Under the pieces are notes generated by a model, which was given only the letters and a program-made list of their open reading frames with translations, was not told the DNA's origin and did not search any database. Made by a program: the position numbers and the translations under genes. This document shows positions 37,201 to 47,640 of a stretch of DNA of 64,000 bases, in pieces (positions within the stretch are counted from its first letter, which is position 1; every line of letters begins with the position of its first letter). The stretch lies in the NCBI GenBank assembly GCA_028583415.1, contig CM053266.1, positions 4,907,217-4,971,216 of the forward strand, in the 5' to 3' direction. The stretch comes from Protea cynaroides. Lineage: Eukaryota; Streptophyta; Magnoliopsida; Proteales; Proteaceae.

Positions 37201-38481
37201 GATTTTCTTCTAATTAAACTTCCTCGAGTTCATGACCCACTTCACTTCAGGTCTATGGAAGCACAAGTGCGATATCCTTGGTTTGACCGAAAGAAAGTTA
37301 AAGGGGGTAGATTTGTGAACCTAGCCCACTTGGCCCTGTTTGATGTGGAAAGGGCATTTGGCGATATGGGCTGGCTTCCAGTGACCCTACATGAGGCTTG
37401 CACTCGCCCAAACTTGGTTAAGCAGTTCTACTGTCACCTTTAGGTAAAGGGTGACCTAGAGGATGTGGAGAGGGGCAGAGAGCTTCGGATCACCATCTGG
37501 GTGAAAGGGGTTTCGATTTCTTTCAACTGCCAGGAGTTGGCTGATCTCTTAGGTATCTCCAATGATGGACAGTTGGTTTACTGTGCACCCAGAGAGCCAC
37601 AGTTTCTGTCTACACAGATGCGTGTAGAGATAGGTAGCAAGATTCTTAGGGATGACCACTGGGAGGTAAAAGTAGTCAACCTGCGTCCAGAGCCACGTGT
37701 CTATTACAAGATTATCCAGCATAATTTGATTCCCCAGGGCGGACATTATGAGATGATCTCACAGCTGACTCAGTACCTTTTGTACTGTATCTATACAAGG
37801 CTGCATGTCTGCCTCCCATACAATATTCTCCGGGCCATGCATCGAGCTACGTTGCCTCACTCGAGAGGCAACTTGCCCTATGGGCGGCTGATCTCCACCT
37901 TGCTTGCTCATCTACAGGTGGACCTAGTAGATGAGAGGATTATTGAGGACACCTTCTCAGCTAACCTTGACTGGGAGGCCATTAGCAGGATGGGCATGCA
38001 AGAGAAATAGGTCAGTGATGATGAGAGGAATGCTATGAGACGGCCTCTCACTCGGGTAGCGGCAGCAGATGTAGAGGCAGTAGCAGTAGCAGTAGTAGAG
38101 GTAGCAGCAGAGGCACACGACGGTGGTGATGAGGAGGACGATGATCGGATGTATATGGATGTGGATGCCATCCCTCCTCCATCGCCACAACATTCTACTA
38201 GAACTGGCCCTTCTAGGGCTTCTCTTTTAGCTGGCCCTTTACACCCACAACCAGTTGACATGATCGGGCTGTTCCGTGAGATTAGAGAGGCTCATCATAT
38301 GACTGATTGGAGAGTGGGAGATCTTCAAGATGCCCAATGCTCTACATACCAGCGGGTAGTGGATCTGGCAACTAGTTTTCGAGCGACTCAGACTCAGGTG
38401 GCCAGGCTCGCTAGAGTATATGTTGAGGACTACGAAAGTGATCGTGAGGCTCCTCCTCCTCCAGCACCTCCAGCTCCATGA
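37201..38481 (+). pseudogene. D antisense ORF (aORF)
   Basis: It is 427 codons in one frame with no frameshift, broken only by TAG at 37441 and 38008. The N-terminal half (residues about 35-215) has LALFDVERAFGDMGW, LVKQFYCHL, VSISFNCQELADLLGIS, VYYKIIQHNLIPQGGHYE and RLHVCLPYNILRAMH. This layout resembles the 'putative plant transposon protein' domain seen in retrotransposon antisense ORFs. An Ala/Val-rich linker, an acidic patch DEEDDDRMYMDVD, a possible coiled coil and a proline-rich tail APPPPAPPAP follow. The function is unknown; I infer a regulatory protein of the element. Confidence 0.82.
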
Positions 38482-38748
38482 TTTCCCTTTATATCTTTTT
38501 CCTTTTTATACTACAGAGTAACTGTCTGGATTGTGGACTGTACTCTAATTTGATGTACATTTGTCTTGTTTCCATATATATATAAAATTGGTTTCTCCTT
38601 TACATATGAGCATTATTATTTTTTCTTAGTTTATGTCTCATACAATACAAGTGCTTATGGTGTGTTCTTATTATAGCTTTTAAATTTTATCCTAACTCAG
38701 TTCATGACTCATGTGGAAGTAGTTAGGTCAATGGGTAGAACCTGAGAT
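38482..38748. other. D non-coding region between aORF and primer site
   Basis: It is AT-rich with no coding frame and probably holds the aORF 3' UTR. Nothing else is recognised. Confidence 0.5.
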
Positions 38749-38760
38749 GCTTTGATACCA
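38749..38760 (-). other. Primer binding site of D
   Basis: The minus strand reads TGGTATCAAAGC, one mismatch from TGGTATCAGAGC, three bases from the LTR end. Confidence 0.88.
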
Positions 38761-38763
38761 AGT

Positions 38764-40036
38764 TGTCACACCACAATTCTTGTCTAACTAGAATGGTGTG
38801 ATGAACCGCCAATAAACCAACGGTTCACCTCAAAATAATCAGAGGTAATAAACAAATAAATGGAAGTCTTCCAGATAAAGAACTGAGAGTCTAACAATGA
38901 TAAACCAATCCCCATATCAAATCACACACACATTCCACATTAATAATCAGAGGTAATAAACAAATAAATGGAAGTCTTACAGATAATGAACTGATAGTCT
39001 AACAGTGATAAATAAATATTTAATCAAATTTCTCAAAACCACAAGACATAAAAATAAATAAACAATTACATATTCGATGTTCAAACTATAACTAAACCTA
39101 AGCAAAAACCCATTGGTTGCACTCGCATGATGAATCATGTGTATCTTCATCAGCTTCTACGTCCATTGCAGCAATGTATCCATATGTTGACGCATTCATA
39201 TATTCTTCAACGGTAGGACCTGCATCATCAACTAAAAATATTCAACGTCGAAAGAGTGAGCACACATCAAGGCTCAGTGAGCAAACAAAATAATGCAACA
39301 AACATATTCTTGCATTCAATTCATATCTTTGGTCTGATTTATAAGTTTGCAACGTGCTATAGAAAGGTTTGGTGGCCGCCACACCTCTATATACGAGTGT
39401 GAATCCAACCAATGGATCAAACACCATTTCCGTCCCACATGTACCCACCATGGAATAGAGATAGAGCTAAAGTGTTCGGATCAAACACCGCCAACACTAA
39501 CCCTGATGCCCTATCCATACCAATACGTAAGCCCTTATTGGTGAGGGCTTGTAAACTGTGCTCGCAACTAACACACCAACCACACATATACATTCATAGC
39601 CTATTCCTAGCATCATCACCATCATCATGTTATAAATAAACAAAATTAAATATGCATGAACAGTAATAGCAGGAATATTGGATGACATGTGCGATGCACA
39701 TTACAAGCATACACACATAGAATCAATCATGGCATCAGACTTAATAAAAATAAATAGTTTGTTATTATCCAATTAGTTTAGGTCTTGTTCCCTCACCTGT
39801 TAGCAATACTTGATGTCCTTCTAAGCCTTGAAATTCTCTTTGAATTCATTTAACAACCTAAAAGTTATATGAATTTAAGTTAGGGTTCATATGTGACATG
39901 TTACGATAGTCAAAAATCAAAACAGAGCACTGATAGGTGTCTGATTAATCCTACGGTCTCATGCTGTATCGACCTTACTGTCTACAATCGATACCCTACG
40001 GTTGCATATGGTGCGACGATAGCTGCGGCCGTATGA
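38764..40036 (-). repeat. 5' LTR of D, left part (split by E)
   Basis: It starts TGTCACACCACAATTC. Compared with the 3' LTR it has a duplication of the AATAATCAGAGGTAATAAAC block (about 38838-39000) and lacks roughly 300 bases around 39560. It ends at the E target duplication TATGA. Confidence 0.9.
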
Positions 40037-42357
40037 TGTAAGACCCATATCAAACTAACCGGTCTTACCACCTTGTACCAGGTCTACCTATCATGGTCGA
40101 AGCAAGTGGACCAAGTGCGTGAAGGAAATCACAAGACCAGGTATGAAATTGACCAAAAATAATAAAATTGAGGGAGGGTCACATTCCTAAACAGGTAGGG
40201 TCGACCCCACCTCAACAGAGTCCAACCCATGAATTTTCAATCCTAAGGTTTGATGACTTGAGACCCTAGGGTCGACGGGTCCTATGACCCTAGCATCGAC
40301 CCTAGGATGACAGACTGAAACCGTAATTAAGAAACTTCCCTAATTTCAAGGGGATCCTTTACTAATCTCGATGGGACTTATTTTGGGAGGTTTTCCTCTA
40401 TAAATAGGACGTCCCTTAGCCTCTTTCACTCCTTTTGAAACCCTAATTAAAAGTGAGAGGAAGAGAAGAAAAGGAGAAGAGAAGGAGAATTGGAGAAGAA
40501 GAGTAAGGAGAAGAAATTCAAAGAAATCTCTGAATCTCAGCAACCCTAAGGTATGAATACATTGTCCATGAATTATGTAAGACCCTAGAATAGTTTATGA
40601 AGAGGGTAGGATCTAGGAGAACCTCAAATCATCCATCCATGGATAAATTCCAATGGAATCCATGGAGGAAATCATTGTAAACAATGTAAAGTGTGTAACT
40701 TGGAGTTTTGAGCCATGGAACAATCATAGAATGGACTATAAAAGTAAGCTAGAGGATCCAAACATGAAAGAATGGACTGTAGGACAAAAGGTCGACTCAA
40801 ACTATGTGTGGTAGCACGTAGGGTCGATTGATAACTAACCCTACCAGACCATAGGATCGACCCCATGCACTCGGGAAGTCCAGGGAGGTTGTAGTCGCAC
40901 CTAGGGTAGATGGGTAACCGACCCTATGACCGACCCTACACCCTGGGGTATTAGACAACTGCTACGCTACCTGCGACCCAACCTGTGACCCTAGCAATAC
41001 AGCAAGCTTAAAATTATTGGAATTAATTCTAATTAAAATCTATCGACTTGTTAGGTTCTCCTAGTGAAATAAAAGTGATTCTTAATGCTTGAAAGAGGAT
41101 CTACACTCAATCAGAGGTGAGGGAACAAGACTTAAACTAATTGGCTAATAATAAAATATTTTCATTTATTGAGTCCAATATCATGTATGATGCTATGATT
41201 GTATGATTGTAATGTGCATATCACATGTCATCCACTATTTTTGTTATTACTATTCATGCATATTTAATTCAGTATATTTACAACATGATGATGATGATGA
41301 TGCTAGGAATAGGCATGTGAATGCTTGTGTGTGGTTAGTGTGCTTGATGCGAGTGGGGCATCAGGGGAAGTGTGATGCGGTGCGGCCCTAAGCACTTTAG
41401 CCCTATCTCTACTCAAGTCTTGTCCACTAGCATCATTGTATCGCCATTACCTTAGCAGAACTATTACGTCGTAGGGCATTAGGGGAGGTGGTTTCGGACT
41501 GTGTTGTCTCTGACTCTATAGGGAGGCCTTAGCTCTATCTCTATGGACGTATTGAGGGATGCCGGGGTGAGGCCTTGGATACCCTATTTGACATTAGGAT
41601 TGTTAGTTACAAGCCCAGTTTGCAAGCCCTCGCCAAGAGGGGTTGACGTATTAGTATGGGTAGAGCATCAGGGGAAGTGTGATGCAGTGCGGTCCTAAGC
41701 ACTTTAGCTCTATCTCTATTCTATGGTGGGGTGGATGTGGACGACAATGGTGTTTCATCCATTGGGCTGGCTTACACACCCTATGTATAGGGGCAAGGCG
41801 GCCACCGAACATTTCTATAGCACATTGCAAACTTATATACCAGACCAAAGATATGAATTGAATGCATGTATATGTTTGTTGCATTGTTTTGTTTGCTCAC
41901 TGAACCGTGATGTGTGCTCACCCTTTTCGAATTCGAATATTTTTAGTTCATGATGCAGGTATGTTCGTGGAAGATTATATGAATGCTCCCACATACAGGC
42001 ACGTTGCGGCGATGGACGCAGAAGATATAATGGAGACGCATGATTCGTAATGCGAATGCAACTCATGCGTTTTCGAATAGATTTTATTTGAATTATTGAG
42101 TAAATGTAATTGATTATTTTTTTTACTTATGTCTCAGTCAATGAAATATAATTGGGTATTTTATTTATGATTATCACATTTAGATTCTTAGTTCGTTTAA
42201 TATTTATGATTTCCGCTATTATGTATTTACTCTGATTATGGTTGTAGATGTGTTTGGTTTGAGCAAATGGACACAGCCTATTTGAAATCCTGGTTGAACC
42301 ATTGGTTTATTAGCGGTTCATCACACCATTCTGAACAATGCGGATTGGGGTGTGATA
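40037..42357 (+). repeat. 5' LTR of E, 2321 bases
   Basis: It starts TGTAAGACCC and ends GGGGTGTGATA, with the usual final CA changed to TA. It carries a TATA box, purine-rich leader and splice donor, GGGTCGA/TCGACCC words (about 40190-40320 and 40790-40990) and three CATCAGGGGA...TAGCTCTATCTCTA units. Confidence 0.95.
40399..40406 (+). promoter_or_regulatory. TATA box in the E 5' LTR
   Basis: TATAAATA is followed after about 30 bases by CTTTCACTCCTTTTG, where transcription probably starts, and then by a GA-rich leader. The same arrangement is conserved in S1, S2, D, G and the E 3' LTR (50056-50063). Confidence 0.75.
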
Positions 42358-42360
42358 ACT

Positions 42361-42372
42361 TGGTATCAGAGC
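42361..42372 (+). other. Primer binding site of E
   Basis: TGGTATCAGAGC is a perfect initiator-Met-tRNA-type site, three bases inside the LTR. Confidence 0.93.
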
Positions 42373-42643
42373 TCTCAGGCCCTGTCTATTAAATCGGTAT
42401 ACTTTCACAAAAGTTCATGAACTGAGTTAGGATAAAATTTAAAAGCTTTAATAAAAACACACTGTAAGCACCTGTGTTGTTTGAGAAAAAATTAAGAAAG
42501 AGAATAATGCACATATAAAAGAAGAAACAAGTTTTATATATATCAAACCAAAAGCAAGTTTATATACGTATCCAAAGCAGAGTACAGTCCACAACCCAGA
42601 CAATTACTCTGTAATGCAAAAGAAGAATAAAAAGAAAAATACA

Positions 42644-43915
42644 TCATGGAGCTGGAGGTGATGGAGGAGGCGGTGCCTCGCGATCTCTGTCATAGTCCTC
42701 AGCATAGACTCTAGTCAACCAGGCTACCTGAGTCTGGGTCATCTGGAGACTAGCTGTCAACGCCGCCATCCGCTAATCAGATGCGCGCTGAGCATCTAGA
42801 AGCTCTCCCACTCTCAAATCCATCGCACGTTGAGCCTCCCTGATCTCACGCAGTAATCCCATCATATCATCAAATGGTGGGCGTGAAGGACCAGCCATGC
42901 ATGAAGGAGTCTGAGATGGACCAGCTCCAATAGAATGTAGAGGTGATGGAGGAGGTATGGAGTCCACATCCATGTACATACAATCTTCATCCTCGGCATC
43001 AACCTCGTGAGCCCCTGCTCCAGCGGCTGCTGCTGCTGTTGCCTCAGCATCTGCCACCTCCACCCGAGTACGAGGACGCACCAGAGCGTTCCTCTCCTCA
43101 TCACTGACCTGAGCATCCCGCATGCCCATCATACAGATGGCCTCCCAGTCCAGAACCGATGAGAAGGTCTTCTCCTGAATCTTCTCATCCACTAAATCAA
43201 CACCTAGGCGGGTAAGCAGTGTAGTGATCAGACGTCCGTAGGGCAGGTTGCCTATCTAACCAGGCAGCATAGCACAGATCATCGTCCTCATGATAATATA
43301 AGGGTGGCAGACAGGCTACCTAGTACAGATACAGTAAAGTAAGTACTGGGTCAAATGGGAGATCCTCTCATAATGTCCACTCTGGGTTATCAGGTTATGC
43401 TGGATGATCTTACAGTACACCCGAGGCTCTGGACATAGGTTGATCGCTTTCATCTCCCAGCGATCCTCTCTGATAAGCTGACTGTCTATCTCAGCCCGCA
43501 TCTCCAAGGAATGGAACTGGGGCTCCCTGGGAGCACAGTACACTAGAGGGCCGTCATGTGATATGCCCAAAAGATCAGCTAACTGCTGGCAGTCAAAGGA
43601 AACCTCTACTCGTTTGACGTAGCTCATGATCCTGAGCTCCCTACTCCTCTCAATGTCATTGTGATCTCCCACCACTTGGAGATTACAATAGAACTGTCTC
43701 ACCAGATCTAAACGGGTACAGACATCATAGGTAATCATAGGGAGCCAGCCCATGTCACCAAATGCCCTCTGCATGTCGAACAAGGCTAGACTAGCAAAGT
43801 CCACACGATGACCTCCCTCTACCTTCTTACACGCATAGTGAGCATACTGAGCTTCGTCCTCATTAGAGCAGAAGTAGACTGGGTCATGAGACCTAGGAAC
43901 ATTGGTACAAACCAT
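42644..43915 (-). pseudogene. E antisense ORF (aORF), 424 codons
   Basis: The start MVCTNVPRSHDP follows directly on a good splice acceptor. The frame has no frameshift and only three in-frame TAGs (43316, 43256, 42773). Conserved blocks match the D copy: LALFDMQRAFGDMGW, LVRQFYCNLQ, VSFDCQQLADLLGIS, VYCKIIQHNLITQSGHYE, then an Ala/Glu linker, the acidic stretch DAEDEDCMYMDVDS, PPPSPLHS, a heptad-like LLREIREAQRAMDLRVGEL and a PPPPSPPAP tail. The enzymatic function is unknown. An alternative upstream Met at 43984 would add a hydrophobic segment, but I read that as intron. Confidence 0.85.
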
Positions 43916-43920
43916 GTTAT

Positions 43921-44362
43921 CTACAAAAACAAAGAAAAATAGATAATAGATCAATAATGGTGAAAAACCCAAATATTTCAGCATTGTAACGGCATAAATT
44001 GGTCAAAAGCCTCATTTTTTACCCATACACTTGGGCAGGAGGACTTACATAGGTTCTAAACTATCCTGTAAGGCTCATACAGTTGGAAATTTAAATTTGA
44101 GAGATTAAATTTGAAGAAATTTCAATAAATTTAAATAATATAGAAAATTAGGGCAAAAACAGAAAATTTTGAGTTTCTCGACAACCAACTGATGAAACTC
44201 AAATATTTTTGAGGGCTTTCATCCATTGGGTGACCAACAGCAAAAGCCCCTAATAAAAATGAAATTTTTACGGTTGGAAAAAGTTTAATTTGAAGAAAAT
44301 GATGTAAATGGGCAAAAACCGAATTAGAAAGCTTTAAAAACATGAAACAGTAGAGAACATAC
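43921..44362 (-). other. Predicted 442-base intron in the E antisense gene
   Basis: On the minus strand the donor is CTCTACAG/GTATGTTC and the acceptor is CTTTGTTTTTGTAG/ATAACATGG, six bases before the aORF start codon. Both fit plant consensus well. The upstream exon would be non-coding. D keeps the positions but has lost the donor GT. Confidence 0.6.
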
Positions 44363-44514
44363 CTGTAGAGAAGGAGTGGTAGTCACGAACAAAAAATAGG
44401 ATCACCAAATAGGTAGGGGTCGTTACTGTAGTAACTCAGAGGAACGAGTTGAGTTGGAAGACAAGAGAAAGAATGGAAAATGAATCCAAAATCGGGTTTA
44501 AAAACTGGATTCTG

Positions 44515-44742
44515 GATCGTAGGGTCGCATAATTCGACCAAAACATGCGACCCTACCTCTGACCCCCCATCGACCCTATCCTCTCGGTAATCTGACAGAG
44601 AACTAGGGGTCGACCCTAGGGTCGGACATATACCGACCCTACCATCGACCCAAGGCTCTCGGTAAGCTGATAGTGATTCTCAGGGTTACATACCCTAGGG
44701 TCGCATAATGATCGACCCTACCATCGACCCTATGATGGAAAA
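44515..44742. promoter_or_regulatory. GGTCG/CGACC word array upstream of both E genes
   Basis: I count 12 GGTCG or CGACC words in about 220 bases, many extended to TAGGGTCGCAT or ATCGACCCTAC, including a palindrome GGGGTCGACCC. The array lies between the antisense gene and gag, where the antisense promoter should be. The same extended words occur in the E LTRs. Confidence 0.7.
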
Positions 44743-44880
44743 TACAATATCTTCGTCAGAATGATCTGAAAAATTTGAAAATTATCTTGATTGGTTGGAT
44801 TTTTTACTGGAGAACAACTATATTGATTGCCTCACATGTGCTATTATCGTTTACAGGCACTACCATCATCAGAACAGAAA

Positions 44881-46147
44881 ATGGCTGGGCGAAGAGTGAC
44901 CAGACAAAGCCATAACTCTATTCCGCCACCAACACCTGTGGAGGAAGACAACCATATACATCCCGAGACACAGGAGAATCTGAATACGACACCATCCATG
45001 GTTAATGGCCAGAAAAATACTACCAACTTGCCAGCCCCACTTACAGACCTGGCTACAGCCGTAATGAACTTGGAACAACAGCTGCAGCAAATACAACAGG
45101 TACAAGCTAATATGCAAACTGCCATAGGCATGGCTTTTCTAGCTACACAGAAGACACCGATGCCAGCAAGACAGGCAAGCACAGTACCAGGGGGTAGTAA
45201 CACGGTACCCCATGCACCTTAAACTCCAGTCATGCAGGCTCCAGTGTAGAACCCTGAAGTAGCTCAAGGTGGTTATCAGTACCAACCACCTATGTATGGG
45301 GCCTACACTCCATATCAGCTGGAGCACTCCAGACTGGTCGAGCGTTTCATGAAGATGAAGCCCAAGGAATATAATGGTGAGCCAGCTGATCCTTTGTGGT
45401 TAGCACACTGGATTGATGAAATGGAGAGGAATTTCATGATGATGACAGTTACTGAGGAGGAGAAAGTACTGTGTGCAACATTCATACTGAAAGGTGATGC
45501 ACACCGCTGGTGGAAGTCTACACGGACTTATCTGTTAACAAAGCACGCCCAACTGACCTGGGGTATATATAAGGAGGCATTTTTTGAGAAGTACTTTCCT
45601 AGAAGTTTTTAAAGATTCTATGGAGAGTGAGTTCTTGATTTTGTATCAGGGACAGATGACTGTCGATGCATATCAACAGCGTTATGAGGAGCTGTTCTTC
45701 TTTGCACCAATCAGTATGCAAGCGGAAGATACGAAGACCCGAAGGTTCGTCATGGGACTTAGGGGAAGTATTCGTGAACATGTTCTAGGACTTGAGAAGA
45801 AAGTCTACAATGAAGCTGTACAAATTGCTCGTGTGATAGAATCAAGCGAGAAAGAGAGCTATTTTTCTCAAAACAGGGGTATTAAAAGGCCAACAGGAAA
45901 TTCATATAACGGAGGGAATACAAGGACATTCAAACCCTTCCGTACTCAAGGTTTTAACGCTGCAGCCAAGACTACTCCCGCAGCTCAACCACAACAAAAG
46001 CAAAATAATGAAGGAGTAAAATGCTATAACTGCAATCAAATAGGACATTATTCAAGGGAGTGTCCTAAACCTAGGAAGCATCTACAGCAAGGAAGGTTTA
46101 TGCTGTTACATCTGAGGATGCTGCCGCATCGCCTGATGTGGTCACAG
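44881..46147 (+). pseudogene. E Gag
   Basis: It starts MAGRRVTRQSHN. Blocks are LEHSRLVERFMKMKPKEYN, HWIDEMERNFMMMT, GDAHRWWKSTRTYLL, KEAFFEKYFPRSF and YQQRYEELFFFAP, then a basic linker and the intact zinc motif CYNCNQIGHYSREC, ending EDAAASPDVVT. Stops after HAP and PV (about 45222 and 45249), a frameshift near 45610 and another after the zinc motif inactivate it. Confidence 0.9.
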
Positions 46148-46216
46148 GTTTGACCTGAACCTTTCATTTTGTGTTACATTGTGTGAGCATTTAGACTAAA
46201 TTAAAACAAATCACAG
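46148..46216 (+). other. Putative 69-base intron at the E gag/protease boundary
   Basis: The segment is GTCACAG/GTTTGACC to AAATCACAG/GTATCG, with an in-frame TGA in the fourth codon and a branch-like GACTAAAT. Its length equals the D counterpart. Without it VVTG is followed by 13 residues to DSG. It would allow Gag from unspliced and Gag-Pol from spliced RNA; stop readthrough is the alternative. Confidence 0.6.
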
Positions 46217-46610
46217 GTATCGTACCTATTAATGGCATTCCCGCCAGAGTACTCTTGGATTCCGGAGCTACTCATTCTTTTATATCTATGTCATTTGGAA
46301 AGAAGCTGAACCTACCCCTCAAATCTTTAGACTACAAACTGTTTATACGATCGCCGATGGGATTAGAAGTTGAATTAGAAAAGGGTTATGGACCATATCC
46401 AGTTCTTTTTGACGAGAAAACCTTAGACGCAACCTTGATTCAACTTGAGATGGCAGACTTTGACGTCATCTTGGGAATGGACTGTTTAGCTCGGCATTCT
46501 GCAAACCTATTATGTGCCGAAAAGAAACTGACATTTAATGACAAGAAAGGAGAGGAGTTCAGTTTTACGGAAACCAAACTTCCCTGTAAATGAAAACTCA
46601 TCCTCTCTGC
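46217..46610 (+). pseudogene. E protease (domain intact)
   Basis: It shows IVPINGIPARVLLDSGATHSF, YKLFIRSPMGLEVELEKGYG and FDVILGMDCLARHSANLL. The DSG triad is present and the domain is open to CK-stop at 46593. It is listed as part of a broken polyprotein. Confidence 0.9.
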
Positions 46611-47640
46611 ATTAAAGGCTAGGAAATGCCTCGAGAAAGGAGGAGTTGGGTATCTAGTATCAATGGTGGACCTCTCAAAGGAAGCACCACGAATGGAGGA
46701 TATTGATGTCGTACGTGACTTTTCAGATGTATTTCCTGAAGAACTACTAGGACTACCACCCGACCAAGCTACAGAGTTTGTTATAGATCTGATACCTAGA
46801 GCCGCACCAATATCTAAAGCACCTTATCGATTGCGTCCTACTGAACTGAAGGAATTAAAAGTACAGTTACAAGAACTACTGGACAAGGGTTACATCAGAC
46901 CTAGCATATCAGCAAGGGGAGCACCAGTATTATTCATAAAGAAGAAGGACAGTAGTGTTCGACTGTATATAGACTATCGAGAACTGAATAAACTAACAAT
47001 CAAGAATCGATACCCATTGCCTCAGATCGATGACTTGTTCGATCAGTTGCAAGGTGCCAAGGTGTTCTCCATGATCGATCTTCGGTCAGGATATCATCAG
47101 TTGAAGATCAAGGATAGAGATATTCCCAAGACGGCATTCAGGACGAGATATGGACATTATGAATTTTTTGTCATGTCTTTTAGATTGACTAACGCACCAG
47201 CAACTTTTATATAACTTATGAATCAGGTATTCCATGATATGTTGGATACGTCAGTCATTGTATTCATTGATGATATATTGGTCTACTCTAAGGACAAGGA
47301 AACTCATATTATGAATCTAAGAGCCGCTCTATAGTGATTACGAAAAGAGAATCTTTACGCTAAATTTACAAAGTGTGACTTTTGTCTAAATGAAGTCCCT
47401 TTCCAAGGCCATGTTGTATCCGCTGAAGGAATTAAAGTAGATCCTAGCAAGATTGAAGCCATTGTGAAGTGGGAAACACCGAAGAGCGTTGCAGAAATTA
47501 AAAGTTTCCTAGGTCTAGCTGGGTATTATCGACGATTCGTGGAAGACTATTCCCGAATTGTTGTACCTCTCACCAGTTTGACTAAGAAGGGTGAAAAGTT
47601 TGTTTGGACTGATAAATGTGAGAAGAGTTTCCAAACATTA
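46611..47640 (+). pseudogene. E reverse transcriptase
   Basis: Blocks are FPEELLGLPPDQATEF, DKGYIRPSISARGAPVLFIK, LYIDYRELNKL, FSMIDLRSGYHQLK, FFVMSFRLTNAPATF and FIDDILVYSKDKETH (47263-47289), then SFLGLAGYYRRFVEDYS. Both YxDD Asp residues are kept. TAA at 47212 and TAG near 47333 interrupt it. It is the only copy in the window with a normal RT active site. Confidence 0.92.

Larger units (their letters stand above)
40551..44856 (+). other. Predicted leader intron of the E sense transcript
   Basis: The donor CCTAAG/GTATGAA lies in the LTR leader and is conserved among most family K LTRs. The acceptor TTATCGTTTACAG/GC lies 24 bases before the Gag start. Splicing would remove the primer site and the whole antisense gene from the translated RNA. 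This is inference from splice-site likeness and position. Confidence 0.45.

Noticed and set aside
43916..43984. Hydrophobic N-terminal extension of the E aORF as an env-like signal or membrane segment
   Set aside because: The stretch coincides with a pyrimidine-rich splice acceptor and is not conserved as protein in D or B.
44515..44742. Telomere-like CCCTA repeats
   Set aside because: The words are CGACCCTA in dispersed positions and both orientations, without the regular CCCTAAA period.
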